A stretch of 38,000 nt of DNA from Planctomycetota bacterium (lineage in GTDB: Bacteria; Planctomycetota; UBA11346). The position numbers were made by a program, and so were the translations under genes. Each line of letters begins with the position of its first letter. Positions within the stretch are counted from its first letter, which is position 1. Positions 1-8,547 of the stretch are shown here, one piece after another. The notes below the pieces were generated by a model. It searched no databases and was not told where the DNA came from. It was given only the letters and a program-made list of their open reading frames with translations. The stretch spans positions 8,921 through 46,920 of the forward strand of contig PLEW01000190.1 of the NCBI GenBank assembly GCA_003136555.1. Reading direction: 5' to 3'.

Positions 1-528
1 CAGCTCGACCGCTTCCTGCTCAAGATCGTGGTCGGCTACCCCTCCGAGTCCGACGAGCTGGAGATCATCCGCCGCACCACCGGCGCGCCGCGCTCCGGCG
101 TCCAGGCGGTGCTCGCCGGCGAGACCCTGCTTGACCTCCAGCTCTTGGTGCGCGATACCCCGGTCGCCGACGGAGTGATGCGCTACGCCCTGGCCCTGGT
201 GCGCGCCACCCGGCCGGTGGCCGAGGGCGGCCACCCGGAGATCGCTCCGCTGCTGCAATGGGGCGCCGGTCCGCGTGCCGGCCAGTCCCTGGTGCTCAGC
301 GCCAAGGCGCGCGCGACCCTGCGCGGTCGCGCCTTCGTCACCCTGGACGACATCCGCTCGCTCGCCAAGCCGGTGCTCCGCCACCGCATGCATCCGAGTT
401 ACGAGGCCGAGGCGCAGGGCCTGAGCGCCGATACCATCATCGACAAGGTGCTGGCGCTGGTCAAACTGCCGGCCACCGAGCTGGAGAAGGATCCGATGGT
501 CGCCTCCGCCCTGGGCAAGGGCGGCTGA
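1..528 (+). CDS. MoxR-family AAA+ ATPase, C-terminal part
   Basis: The reading frame is open from the first base, so the gene starts before the window and only about 175 C-terminal residues are present. The fragment opens with QLDRFLLKI followed by VGYPS, the classic post-sensor segment of MoxR ATPases, and continues into the helical lid (YALALVRATR, ARATLRGRAFVTLDDI, VLRHRM). MoxR proteins are cytoplasmic AAA+ chaperones that usually work with von Willebrand factor A domain proteins to mature metalloenzymes or envelope complexes. Walker A and B are upstream and cannot be checked. The next gene begins 14 bases downstream on the same strand. Confidence 0.9.
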   Translation, partial: QLDRFLLKIVVGYPSESDELEIIRRTTGAPRSGVQAVLAGETLLDLQLLVRDTPVADGVMRYALALVRATRPVAEGGHPEIAPLLQWGAGPRAGQSLVLSAKARATLRGRAFVTLDDIRSLAKPVLRHRMHPSYEAEAQGLSADTIIDKVLALVKLPATELEKDPMVASALGKGG

Positions 529-542
529 GGACGGCACGGGCG

Positions 543-1100
543 ATGGCCGCAGGCGACGGCGGGGCTGGCGCGGCGAGCGCGGGAGCCGACGCTCTCGACG
601 ACAGCACCGGCCTGTATGCCTGGCCATCCGGCAGCAAGCTGGCCGGCGAATTGCCTGCCCTGGTGGACTGCCGCGGCGCTGCGGTCGCCGATCTCGGCTG
701 CGGCCTGGGCCGGCTGGGCTTCGCCGCCGCGGCGCTCGGCGCCGGCACGGTAGTGTTCGCCGACGGCTCGCCGCTGGTCATCGCCCGGCTCGCTTCCCAG
801 CTGCAATCCGCGCAACTGGGAAGCCGAGCCCAGGCGGTCCACCATCTTTGGGGTGATCCGCTGCCAGGCGGACCGTTCGCCCTCATACTCGGCGGCGACA
901 TCCTCTATCGCCCGGCCTGCCAGTCGGCGCTGATGGCTACCATCGCCGCGAGCCTGACGCGCGACGGGGTGTGCCTGCTCTCGGATCCGCGCCATCGACT
1001 GGCCGATGAGCTGGACCAGGCGGTGCGGGGGCTGGCGCTGGCGTGGACTTGCCAGCGGCGCGAGCTGGGCTACAGCCTGGCGCGCCTGATGCAGGGCTGA
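543..1100 (+). CDS. SAM-dependent methyltransferase, class I (METTL16/ETFB-KMT-like)
   Basis: A 185-residue Rossmann-fold methyltransferase. Motif I is DLGCGLGRLG at about residues 50-59, the acidic residue closing strand 2 is D74 (VFADGS), and the post-motif DILYRP (119-124) resembles the lysine methyltransferase group that includes PrmA-like and ETF-beta methyltransferases. The substrate cannot be told from sequence; protein lysine methylation is the best family-level guess. I chose the ATG at 543 because it precedes the conserved core by a short lead; the longer in-frame opening would run far into the MoxR gene. A GAGG lies about 11 bases upstream, so the ribosome site is weak. It probably shares a transcript with the MoxR gene. 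Confidence 0.75.
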   Translation: MAAGDGGAGAASAGADALDDSTGLYAWPSGSKLAGELPALVDCRGAAVADLGCGLGRLGFAAAALGAGTVVFADGSPLVIARLASQLQSAQLGSRAQAVHHLWGDPLPGGPFALILGGDILYRPACQSALMATIAASLTRDGVCLLSDPRHRLADELDQAVRGLALAWTCQRRELGYSLARLMQG

Positions 1101-1150
1101 ACGCGGGCCTGAGCCACGGATAGCAATTGCAAGGAGGCGGGTTTCGGGGG

Positions 1151-1178
1151 TTGTTCCCGCAATCCCCGAGCCTATAAC
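1151..1178 (+). promoter_or_regulatory. Predicted promoter of the 1185 gene (leaderless)
   Basis: A -10 hexamer TATAAC (1173-1178) matches the consensus in five of six positions and lies six bases before the ATG at 1185. A weak -35 (TTGTTC, 1151-1156) is 16 bases upstream of it. The implied transcription start is at or next to the ATG, and there is no Shine-Dalgarno sequence, so the mRNA is probably leaderless. Confidence 0.5.
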
Positions 1179-1184
1179 AGCAGC

Positions 1185-1781
1185 ATGCCCGAGATCAAAA
1201 CCAAGTACGCCAACTTCCCCGAATACGCCACCAAGGTCGTCATCGGCCCGAACATCAACGCCGTGACTACCAAGGCTTTGGGTCGGCTCAGCATCGGCAC
1301 TTATGAGATGTCCTTCGTGCAGCAGGAGCGCGGTGCCGCCACCAGCGAGGCCGCACGCATAGCGCTCACCCATATCGCCCGACCGCTGGGCCTGGCGGTG
1401 ACCAGCGAGAGCCATCGCGATTACGTCAGCTGCCTGAGCGCCGGCGGTCCCGAAGTCCGCTATCAGCTGTGGGTGACTACCCCCTTCGAGCTCACCCAGA
1501 GTGCGCACATCGTCTGGTGCAAATACACCGAATTGACCCCCGAGGGCAAGGTCGCTATCGCCTTCAAGCTCTCGACCAGCTTCACCAGCGATGAGATCGA
1601 GAACCTGATCCGCAATACCCAGAAGAACGCCATCCAGCTGCCTGCCGGCGAGCCCTTCGTGCTCAAGGGCAACCCTCCGCCGCGCTTCGCCAAGAAGGTC
1701 CAGCCGGGCGCTGAGGCCGCGGCACCCGCCGACGCGTCGGCCCCGCCAGCCAGCGATTCCACCGCCTCCGTCACCCCTTAG
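1185..1781 (+). CDS. Conserved-looking hypothetical protein with Ala/Pro/Ser tail
   Basis: I do not recognise this 198-residue protein. It has no signal peptide or membrane segment. The body (about 1-165) looks like a compact mixed alpha/beta domain (for example SIGTYEMSFVQQERG, YVSCLSAGG, AHIVWCKYTEL), and the last 30 residues are low-complexity Ala, Pro, Ser and Thr. Codon choice is the same GC-rich pattern as its neighbours, so it is a resident gene. It has its own likely leaderless promoter and is followed by two hairpins, so it is probably monocistronic. Confidence 0.7.
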   Translation: MPEIKTKYANFPEYATKVVIGPNINAVTTKALGRLSIGTYEMSFVQQERGAATSEAARIALTHIARPLGLAVTSESHRDYVSCLSAGGPEVRYQLWVTTPFELTQSAHIVWCKYTELTPEGKVAIAFKLSTSFTSDEIENLIRNTQKNAIQLPAGEPFVLKGNPPPRFAKKVQPGAEAAAPADASAPPASDSTASVTP

Positions 1782-1796
1782 TCACCCATCATTAAG

Positions 1797-1819
1797 GGTT
1801 TCCGGGGCTCGCCGGAACC
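1797..1819. terminator. Hairpin after the 1185 gene
   Basis: GGTT(T)CCGG, a six-base loop, then CCGGAACC form a hairpin with one bulged T, 16 bases after the stop codon. It lacks a T tract, so it is at best a weak or factor-assisted terminator. Confidence 0.35.
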
Positions 1820-1886
1820 GTCCAGGCCACCAAGGCGTGCGCCTAGCGGGTGATCGGGTCTCCTTCATCACCAGGTCCCCGCCAGC

Positions 1887-1908
1887 GGGCGCAGCAATGG
1901 CTGCGCCC
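1887..1908. terminator. Perfect 9-bp hairpin between convergent genes
   Basis: GGGCGCAGC and GCTGCGCCC flank an AATG loop. It sits in the roughly 300-base gap between the convergent 1185 gene and speD, where I see no coding sequence. It has no T tract; a two-way terminator is the simplest reading. Confidence 0.4.
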
Positions 1909-2079
1909 TGTCCATGCGGCGGGCGATGCCGTGCGGATGCGCAGGCGGTGATGCGATGCGTGGTGGCGCGACGGTCCAGGCGCCATCGTCCAGCAAGCCG
2001 TGACGCACCTTGCGAGCAGGAGCGCCTGCTCAACGGCGCCGGGACGGAGCCGGCCGGCCTCCAAACATCCAGAGCGCCT

Positions 2080-2886
2080 TCAATCGTCGAGATTGCGCCC
2101 GTAGAAGATCTCCTGGATCTCCTCATGTAGGCGCTGGCGGACCTTCTCGCGTTCGCTCTTGGAGGGCAGCTTGTCCTTGGCGGTGCCACCGAACAGATAA
2201 TGGTCGAGGTCGAGCTCGGAGCGCATCATCTTGGTATGGAAGAGCTTCTCCTGGTAGTTGTTCACGTCGATGGCCACGTAGTCGTGGAGGATCTCCTTCG
2301 AGATGAACTTCTGGATCGAAGTGATCTTGTGATCGATGTAGTGCTTGGTGCCTTCAACGTCGCGGGTGAAGCCGCGCAGGCGGTAATCGATCGACAGGAC
2401 ATCCGAGTCGAAGCTGTGGATCAGGTAGTTGAGCGCCTGCAGCGGCGAGATCTTGCCGCAGGTCGAGACGTCGATGTCGGCACGGAAGGTGGCGATGCCG
2501 CTGTAGGGATGCGACTCGGGATAGGTGTGGACGCAGATGTGGCTCTTGTCGAGGTGGGCGACCACCGCCTCGGGGAGCGGGCCGGGAGCCTCCTTGTTCT
2601 CGGGGTCCTGCTCGATCGGCTCCTCGCTGATCAGCATGGTCACCGACGCGCCCTGGGGATTGTAATCCTGACGCGCGACATTGAGCATGTTGGCGCCGAT
2701 GATGCGGGTCACCTCGGTGAGGATCTGGGTCAGGCGCTCGGCGTTGTATTCCTCATCGATGTACTCGAGATATTCCTTGCGCTCCGAAGCATTCCTGGCG
2801 TAGCAGACATCATACAGGTTGAAGCTCAGGGATTTGGTCAGGTTGTTGAACCCATCCAGCTTGAGCTTCTTGAACTTGTTTCCCAT
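2080..2886 (-). CDS. speD: S-adenosylmethionine decarboxylase proenzyme
   Basis: A 268-residue protein that reads almost colinearly with the Escherichia coli enzyme (264 residues), including [17 protein letters not shown] at the start and IFYGRN near the end. The proenzyme cuts itself at K114-S115 in [10 protein letters not shown], turning the serine into the pyruvoyl cofactor. It decarboxylates S-adenosylmethionine to give the aminopropyl donor for spermidine synthesis. The start MGNKFKKLK matches the family length; no clear Shine-Dalgarno is present. No speE lies next to it; the nearest candidate partner in this window is the spermidine-synthase-like gene at 11201. It is divergent from aroC. 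Confidence 0.95.
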   Translation of the reverse strand: MGNKFKKLKLDGFNNLTKSLSFNLYDVCYARNASERKEYLEYIDEEYNAERLTQILTEVTRIIGANMLNVARQDYNPQGASVTMLISEEPIEQDPENKEAPGPLPEAVVAHLDKSHICVHTYPESHPYSGIATFRADIDVSTCGKISPLQALNYLIHSFDSDVLSIDYRLRGFTRDVEGTKHYIDHKITSIQKFISKEILHDYVAIDVNNYQEKLFHTKMMRSELDLDHYLFGGTAKDKLPSKSEREKVRQRLHEEIQEIFYGRNLDD

Positions 2887-3139
2887 CTCAGTGACGCCCC
2901 GGTGGTGGAAGTGAGGTGATGGGGTGGAGTATCCGGCTTTCCCCATGCCGATTCGGAAAGGACATGTCCTTACCCCGCTTTCAACGAGGGGCAAGTTAAG
3001 CTCTCGCCTGCAGCGGGCCGCTGGATGCGTCCGGCCGCCGGTGACGGAGCGCCTGGGCTGGACCGCTGGGCCATGGACGCCAAGATGGTCGCCGTCGGCA
3101 CGCTGCCGCGCAGACCGCGCGGCGCAGCAAAGGATGGCC

Positions 3140-4336
3140 ATGGCAGGCAGCACCTTCGGATCGGCGTTCCGCGTGACCACCTTCGGTGAGAGCCATGGAC
3201 CTGCGGTCGGCTGCATCATCGACGGCTGCCCGCCCGGCATCGCGCTCGACCTCGCACAGCTCCAGGCCTTCATGGCGCGCCGCCGGCCGGGCCAGAGCCG
3301 CCTGGTGACCCCGCGCGACGAGGAAGATGCCGTCGAGGTGCTGTCCGGGCTGGAGCAGGACGGCGGGCGCACGCTCGGCAGCCCGATCCTGCTGCTGGTG
3401 CGCAATAAGGATCAGCGCTCGAAGTCCTACGAGGAGTGGCACCACATCTACCGGCCAAGCCATGCGGACTTTGGTTACGACGCCAAGTATGGCCTGCGCG
3501 CCTGGCAGGGCGGCGGCCGCGCATCGGCGCGCGAGACCGTGGGCCGGGTTGCGGCCGGGGCAGTGGCGGAGCAGGTCCTCGCCGGGCGCTTCCCCGCCCT
3601 GCGCATCGTCGCCTGGGTCGAACGCGTGGGCCCGATCGATGCGCGCCAGGCCATCGATGCGCTCAGCGTGACGCGCGCCGAGGTCGATGCCCACCCCACC
3701 CGCTGCCCCGAGCGCACCAGCGCCGAGAGCATGGAAGCGGCGATCCTGGAGGCCAAGAAGCAGGGCGACAGCCTGGGCGGCTATCTGCGCCTGGTGGTGC
3801 ATGGCGTCCCACCCGGGCTCGGCGAACCGGTGTTCGACAAGCTCGACGCCCTGCTCGCCCAGGCATTCCTCTCCCTGCCGGCATGCAAGGGCATCGAGAT
3901 CGGCTCCGGCTTCGCCGGACCGGAGATGACCGGGCTGCAGCACAACGATCCCTACCGCTGGCTGCCGCCTGGAGAGCATGCTGCCGGGCGCACGCCCCAG
4001 CTGATCACCACCAGCAACCGCAGTGGCGGCATCCAAGGCGGCATCTCCAACGGCATGCCCATCGACCTGCGCCTGGTGTTCAAGCCGACCGCGACCGTGC
4101 TGCAGCCGCAGGACAGCGCAGATGATGCCGGGAACAACGTTCCGCTGCAGGCCAAGGGTCGCCATGATCCCTGCGTGCTGCCGCGTGCCGTGCCGATCGT
4201 CGAGGCGATGGCGGCGCTGGTGATCGTCGACTGCTGGCTGCGCCAGCGCGCCCAGGTCGGCGATCCGTGGCCTGGGCTCCAGGGTCCTGTGGCCCGCGGC
4301 GAGGCTGACGGCGCGGGTGTGCCCCCGGCGGGCTAG
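3140..4336 (+). CDS. aroC: Chorismate synthase
   Basis: Final enzyme of the shikimate pathway: it converts 5-enolpyruvylshikimate 3-phosphate to chorismate using reduced FMN. Motifs include [11 protein letters not shown] (10-20), [14 protein letters not shown] (105-118), [10 protein letters not shown] (124-133) and, near the C-terminus, the [18 protein letters not shown] and [16 protein letters not shown] segments. I chose ATG 3140 over 3134 because AAAGGA is then five bases upstream and the protein begins MAGSTFG, like the E. coli MAGNTIG. At 398 residues it is somewhat longer than the usual 360, mostly through a glycine/proline-rich C-terminal tail. Its stop codon overlaps the stop of bioB on the other strand. 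Confidence 0.96.
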   Translation: MAGSTFGSAFRVTTFGESHGPAVGCIIDGCPPGIALDLAQLQAFMARRRPGQSRLVTPRDEEDAVEVLSGLEQDGGRTLGSPILLLVRNKDQRSKSYEEWHHIYRPSHADFGYDAKYGLRAWQGGGRASARETVGRVAAGAVAEQVLAGRFPALRIVAWVERVGPIDARQAIDALSVTRAEVDAHPTRCPERTSAESMEAAILEAKKQGDSLGGYLRLVVHGVPPGLGEPVFDKLDALLAQAFLSLPACKGIEIGSGFAGPEMTGLQHNDPYRWLPPGEHAAGRTPQLITTSNRSGGIQGGISNGMPIDLRLVFKPTATVLQPQDSADDAGNNVPLQAKGRHDPCVLPRAVPIVEAMAALVIVDCWLRQRAQVGDPWPGLQGPVARGEADGAGVPPAG

Positions 4337-5397
4337 CCGCAGCCGCAGGAGGAGCTGTCCTGGTCGATGGCCTCGACCTCCTGGCTGAGGGTCAGGCCAT
4401 GACGCGCGGCCGCCTCCTTCCAGTAGTCCGGGGAGGTGCCCATGGTGGTGAGGTAGTTGCCGACCATCACCGCATTCACGCCGACGGCGAAGACCTCGTG
4501 CAGGCGGTCCTTGAGCGTGATCTCCTTGCCGCCTGCTGCCATGATGTTGCGGTCGCTGAGCATGAAGCGGAAGACCGCGAGGGAGATCAGCGCCTCGTCG
4601 GCGTCGAGCACCGGGCGATTCCCAAGCTTGGTGCCCGGGATCGGGTTGAGGAAGTTGATCGGCACCATGTCCGGTTCGATGAAACGCACCTGCTCGGCGA
4701 ATTCGATGCGCTGGTCGCGGCTCTCGCCCATGCCGATGATGCCGCCGGAGCACAGGCCCATGCCGGCCTTCTTGATGTATTCGACCGTGCGCAGGCGCTC
4801 CTCGAAGCTGTGCGTCGAGCAGATGTTGTCGAAGAAGCTGCGCGCGGTCTCGAGGTTGTGGCCGTAGACCGCCGCCCCAGCCTGCTTGATCCGGTCGGCG
4901 ACCTTCTGGCTGGCGAGGATGCCGAGGTTGACATCGGCACGGACCTTGCCGTTGTGCGAGAACTTCTCGATCGCATCGCACACCATCTCGAGCTGGCTGC
5001 CCTCCTTGACCCCATGCCAGGCCGCCACCAGGCCGAGCGCCGAGGCGCCATTCTCGGCCGCGCTCTGGCTGGCGACGGCGATGTCCTGGTCGGAGAGCCA
5101 GCCATGCTTGTCGTAGGCGGTGGCCGGGGTGCCCGATGCCTGGGCGCAGTAGGAGCAGTTCTCGGAGCAGTTGCCGGCCTTGACGTTGAGGATGGAGCAG
5201 CACTTCACCCGCTGGCCGAGGAAGTGGTCGCGGATGCGGCAGGCGCCGGCGAACAGCGCCTGGGCGGCTGGGCTGCCGGCTGCCACATCCAGCAGCTGCC
5301 GCGCCTGGCCGGCGCTCACGGCGTTGCCGGCGATCACCAGATCGGCGAGCTCGGCGATGCCAATCGGGTCGGCGGACAGCTGGGCGGTGGTAGGCAT
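4333..5397 (-). CDS. bioB: Biotin synthase, apparently type II (altered auxiliary cluster site)
   Basis: Radical SAM enzyme that inserts sulfur into dethiobiotin, 354 residues. The SAM-cluster motif is C77-x3-C81-x2-C84 (NCSENCSYC), followed by YGHNLET, CSGGI and VPINFL segments. Aligned by eye with the E. coli enzyme, the ligands of the sacrificial [2Fe-2S] cluster are mostly gone: C97 is Gly122, C128 is Asp155 and R260 is Met286; only C188 remains (C216). In exchange there are extra cysteines at 66, 67 and 193 and a C-terminal SSSCGCG (C351, C353). This matches the idea of type II biotin synthases from anaerobes, which use a 4Fe-5S auxiliary cluster. ATG 5397 was preferred to 5421 because CGGAG lies five bases upstream. 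Confidence 0.93.
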   Translation of the reverse strand: MPTTAQLSADPIGIAELADLVIAGNAVSAGQARQLLDVAAGSPAAQALFAGACRIRDHFLGQRVKCCSILNVKAGNCSENCSYCAQASGTPATAYDKHGWLSDQDIAVASQSAAENGASALGLVAAWHGVKEGSQLEMVCDAIEKFSHNGKVRADVNLGILASQKVADRIKQAGAAVYGHNLETARSFFDNICSTHSFEERLRTVEYIKKAGMGLCSGGIIGMGESRDQRIEFAEQVRFIEPDMVPINFLNPIPGTKLGNRPVLDADEALISLAVFRFMLSDRNIMAAGGKEITLKDRLHEVFAVGVNAVMVGNYLTTMGTSPDYWKEAAARHGLTLSQEVEAIDQDSSSCGCG

Positions 5398-5531
5398 GGA
5401 CGCTCCGTCGCAGCGGATCATGCTGCGCGGATGGGAGTGGGCAATATGCTGGGCTGGCGGTCGCGCTGCGCCGCCCAGGCACCCAGGCCAATTGCCGCTT
5501 GGCGGATGCGCTCGGCAGCCAGAGTAGCGCC

Positions 5532-6056
5532 ATGCCCGTCGTGATGAGCGTCAACGGCATGTCGCCACAGCTGCCGGCCTTCCTCGCGCCCAATGCCACG
5601 CTGGTGGGCGATGTCCGCTTCGGGCCACACTGCTCGGTATGGTTCGGCGCGGTGCTGCGCGGCGACATCAATGCGGTGATCCTGGGCAGCCGCTGCAACG
5701 TCCAGGATCACTGCGTGCTGCATGTCAGCCGCGCCCTGCCCTGCATCCTGGGTGACCAGGTGAGCATGGGCCATGGCGCCATCGCCCATGCCTGCACGGT
5801 GGGCGATGGCAGCCTGCTGGGCATGGGCAGCCGCGTGCTCGATGGCGCGCAGATCGGCAAGGGCGTGCTGGTGGCGGCCGGCTGCGTGGTCCCGGAGCGC
5901 ATGCAGGTGCCAGATCACCATCTCGTCGCCGGCGTGCCGGGGGTGGTGGTCAAGGAGCTGTCGGCGGTGCTGCGCGAGCGCATCGGGCGCATCGCCGGCG
6001 ACTATGTCGCCTACCAGGCGCTCTACCCGCAGATCATCGCCGAAGCCCAGGCATGA
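5532..6056 (+). CDS. Gamma-class carbonic anhydrase-like hexapeptide-repeat protein
   Basis: A 174-residue left-handed beta-helix protein of the YrdA/CaiE/PaaY group. All three zinc-binding histidines of the gamma carbonic anhydrase family can be seen: H64 (CVLH), H81 (MGHG) and H86 (AIAH). The hexapeptide pattern runs from about residue 20 to 130, and a C-terminal helix follows. The family includes true carbonic anhydrases and carnitine- or phenylacetate-linked accessory proteins; the substrate is not certain. ATG 5532 was chosen for an AGAG seven bases upstream and for family length; ATG 5544 is also possible. The stop overlaps the next start as ATGA, indicating coupled translation. Confidence 0.88.
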   Translation: MPVVMSVNGMSPQLPAFLAPNATLVGDVRFGPHCSVWFGAVLRGDINAVILGSRCNVQDHCVLHVSRALPCILGDQVSMGHGAIAHACTVGDGSLLGMGSRVLDGAQIGKGVLVAAGCVVPERMQVPDHHLVAGVPGVVVKELSAVLRERIGRIAGDYVAYQALYPQIIAEAQA

Positions 6057-8110
6057 GTCCCGCCGGGTGCAGGATCTCCGGCCCGCTGATGTCGGCGCTG
6101 CTGGCGCAGGCGCTGCTGGTCGCGGGTTTTGCCGACGACGGGGCGCCGGTGGCGGCCGTCGCCCCAGCCAGCGAGCTGGTGGTCGAGTGCGACGAGGTGG
6201 TCCGCCTGGGCGTGGTCTTCCTCTGCACGGTGTCCCGCTCGGTGCCGGTTCCCGAGTACGATCGCGGTCCGCTGATCCTGCAGATCACCCTGACGCAGGC
6301 TGGCCAGATGCTCGCCGCCAGCGAATCCCCGATTCCCCGGCTGGGTCTGCTGCGCCAGGGCGTGCAGGTAGCGCTGGTGCCGGCGGGAGCGGCCCCCTCC
6401 GCACAGCCGGTCGAGCTGTTGGTGACGCTGACCAATCCGAGCCGCACCGACCTCCAGCGCTGTCAGCGCCAGCTGAACACCCCCCAGGGTCTGCAGCGGG
6501 CGCTGGCGACGGATGCGGCGCGCCTGGTGGCGGCGGATGCCGGGCGCCAGGATGCTCTGCCATCCCTGTGGGTCGAGGAGGCCAACGAGGCCATGATCGG
6601 CGGGGCGTCGCTGCACACCTGCGCCCTGCTGTCCGCCTATCACCGGCAGCTCACCTCCTGGCTGGCGGGACGGCCGCCGCCGCTGTTCCCGATCGGCTGC
6701 AGCGAACGGGCGCTGCGCGACCCCAGCGACGGCAGCGTCCAGCCCTATCGCCTGCATCTGCCGCGGCGCAAGCGCCTGCCGATGCCGGTGGTTCTGCTGT
6801 GTTCCGGAGCGCCGGGCGCATTGCGCAAATCCGCCTGGCCGATGCTCCCGCCAACCTGGCTCGAGGCTGCGCGCGAGGCCGGGGTGGCGATCGTCGAGGT
6901 CTATCCGGCCGGCGATCGGACCTGGCAGGGCGTCGCGCTGCGCCGAGCCCGGCTGGCGCTGAGCGAGGGCATGCGCGAATGCCCGGGCCTGAACGCTGAG
7001 CATGTCATCTTGCTCGGGATCGATGCCGGCGCCACCGGCGCCATCGCCCTGGCCGAGGACGAGCCCGAGCGCTGGGCGGCGCTGGCGCTGGTCGATCCCA
7101 AGCTCGCAATGACCGACGCCGCCGAGGCCAGCGGGGAAGCCGCCAGCGCCATGGCGGGGTGGTTCGCCGCCGCCGCCCCAGGCGGGCGTCCGGCGCATCT
7201 CACCGGCATGGCGGTCTCCATCAGCGGCCAGCCCGATCCAGCCAGCCAGCGCTGGCTGGATCGCCTCCAGCGCTGCGGCGCGGTGGTGCAGCGCCAAGCG
7301 CCGATGCCGGACGATCCGGCATTCTGGCAGGCGATCGCCGAGCGCCCGGCGCCAACGCCGGCACGCGAATACGTCGTGCTGGCCCCCGGACGCTATGGCC
7401 CGGTGCGGGTCGAGGCGGTGAGCCGATGGGGGGCGGTCGCGTCGCTGCGCATCGACGCGTCGTCCCCCCTCTCGCTGGTCACCCTGGGCATCGCGGCGCT
7501 GACTCCCGACCGGCCTGCCACCGTCAATGGCCGGCCCTGGCGGGCCGTGCAGCCTGCGGCTCCGCCGGCCAAGGTGCTCGTCCAGGCGCTTGGGCCCCTG
7601 AGCGCCTATTCCGAGCGGCCCTTCGCGGTGGTGGTGGGGACGATCGAGAATCCCGCCTCTGCCCAGGACAACCGCCAGCTCGCGCGCGTGTTCCTCTCCG
7701 CCTGGGGCGAGCATGCCCAGGGCAGGCCGCCGGTGTTCGAAGATCACGAGGTCCACCCGGGCGATCTGGAGGGCGACAACCTGGTGCTGATCGGCAACAG
7801 CCGCTCCAATGCCGTGCTCAAGCGCCTGGTGGACGGCGATCAGGGCTTCCCGCTGCACTGGGATGCGCGCAACCTGATCTGCGCCGGGGTGAGCTACCTG
7901 CGCGACCAGCATCGCGCAGTCGCGCTCGCCTGGCCACACCCTGCCCATGACGGACGTCTCCTGGTGGTGATCGACGGGGCGCTGCCGGTGGGCAGCCATG
8001 CCGGTGGTAGCACCCTGCCGCTCGCCGGCCTGCCGGATCTGGCCATCGGCGGCGATGCCCCGGCCGCGCCCCTGGTGGTGGAGCGCTTCTTCGACAGCAG
8101 CTGGCGGTGA
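6053..8110 (+). CDS. Large probable secreted alpha/beta-hydrolase-like protein
   Basis: A 685-residue protein with a hydrophobic N-terminus (about 12-26) that probably acts as a signal peptide. Residues about 230-330 resemble an esterase or prolyl-oligopeptidase-like core (PYRLHLPRRKRLPMPVVLLCSG, then HVILLGIDAGATGAIALAE). The place of the nucleophile reads GIDAGATG rather than GxSxG, so catalysis is doubtful. The last 170 residues (PFAVVVGT, then DNLVLIGNSRSNAVLKRL) match the C-terminal module seen in secreted esterases of planctomycete-like bacteria. It overlaps the carbonic anhydrase-like gene by four bases (ATGA), so both are translated together. Function unknown; an exported carbohydrate or ester-binding protein is a guess. 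Confidence 0.72.
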   Translation: MSPAGCRISGPLMSALLAQALLVAGFADDGAPVAAVAPASELVVECDEVVRLGVVFLCTVSRSVPVPEYDRGPLILQITLTQAGQMLAASESPIPRLGLLRQGVQVALVPAGAAPSAQPVELLVTLTNPSRTDLQRCQRQLNTPQGLQRALATDAARLVAADAGRQDALPSLWVEEANEAMIGGASLHTCALLSAYHRQLTSWLAGRPPPLFPIGCSERALRDPSDGSVQPYRLHLPRRKRLPMPVVLLCSGAPGALRKSAWPMLPPTWLEAAREAGVAIVEVYPAGDRTWQGVALRRARLALSEGMRECPGLNAEHVILLGIDAGATGAIALAEDEPERWAALALVDPKLAMTDAAEASGEAASAMAGWFAAAAPGGRPAHLTGMAVSISGQPDPASQRWLDRLQRCGAVVQRQAPMPDDPAFWQAIAERPAPTPAREYVVLAPGRYGPVRVEAVSRWGAVASLRIDASSPLSLVTLGIAALTPDRPATVNGRPWRAVQPAAPPAKVLVQALGPLSAYSERPFAVVVGTIENPASAQDNRQLARVFLSAWGEHAQGRPPVFEDHEVHPGDLEGDNLVLIGNSRSNAVLKRLVDGDQGFPLHWDARNLICAGVSYLRDQHRAVALAWPHPAHDGRLLVVIDGALPVGSHAGGSTLPLAGLPDLAIGGDAPAAPLVVERFFDSSWR

Positions 8111-8178
8111 GCGGCCTGGGAGCCGGGCGGCCAACTCCCCACTGGCGAGCGGGGAAACCCCGCTCAGGATGGCGCGCC

Positions 8179-8529
8179 ATGATCCGCCGCATCGCCTGGC
8201 CCGTGCTCGCCCTCGCCATCATGCTCCCCTTCGGCTGCCTCGAGGAGGCGCGCGGCGAGCATGAGCTGAGCGCCGAGGAGCAGATCATGATGGCGCGCCT
8301 GAACCGCGATCCGATGGTGCTGATCGAGTCCTGGAGCCGCAATCCGGACGGCTACGTGGTGGTGATCACCAACCAGGGCAACAAGAAGGAGCGCTACATC
8401 TTCAAGCCCGACCGGCCTGGTGAGCGCACCTTGAACGTCCATCACATCGATGACACCTCGCAGCTCGAGAGCGGCATCGCCGATGATGGCGAGGGCAAAC
8501 CGGCGATCTGGACCGGCCGCACCCGCTGA
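8179..8529 (+). CDS. Small putative lipoprotein
   Basis: A 116-residue protein with a short lipoprotein-type signal (MIRRIAWPVLALAIMLPFGC); the lipobox PFGC is imperfect. The mature part is hydrophilic and acidic, with YVVVITNQGNKKERYIFKPD and LNVHHIDDTS. I do not recognise a family. AGGA lies nine bases upstream of ATG 8179. A longer alternative from GTG 8107, overlapping the previous stop as GTGA, would bury the signal peptide, so I rejected it. It probably belongs to the same transcript as the 6053 gene. Confidence 0.6.
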   Translation: MIRRIAWPVLALAIMLPFGCLEEARGEHELSAEEQIMMARLNRDPMVLIESWSRNPDGYVVVITNQGNKKERYIFKPDRPGERTLNVHHIDDTSQLESGIADDGEGKPAIWTGRTR

Positions 8530-8547
8530 GCGGCAGGCGCTAGGGCC

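Noticed and set aside
2996-5698. 900-residue minus-strand ORF across aroC and bioB
   Set aside because: Shadow frame of two well-recognised genes in GC-rich DNA; Arg/Pro/Gly-rich translation without family likeness.
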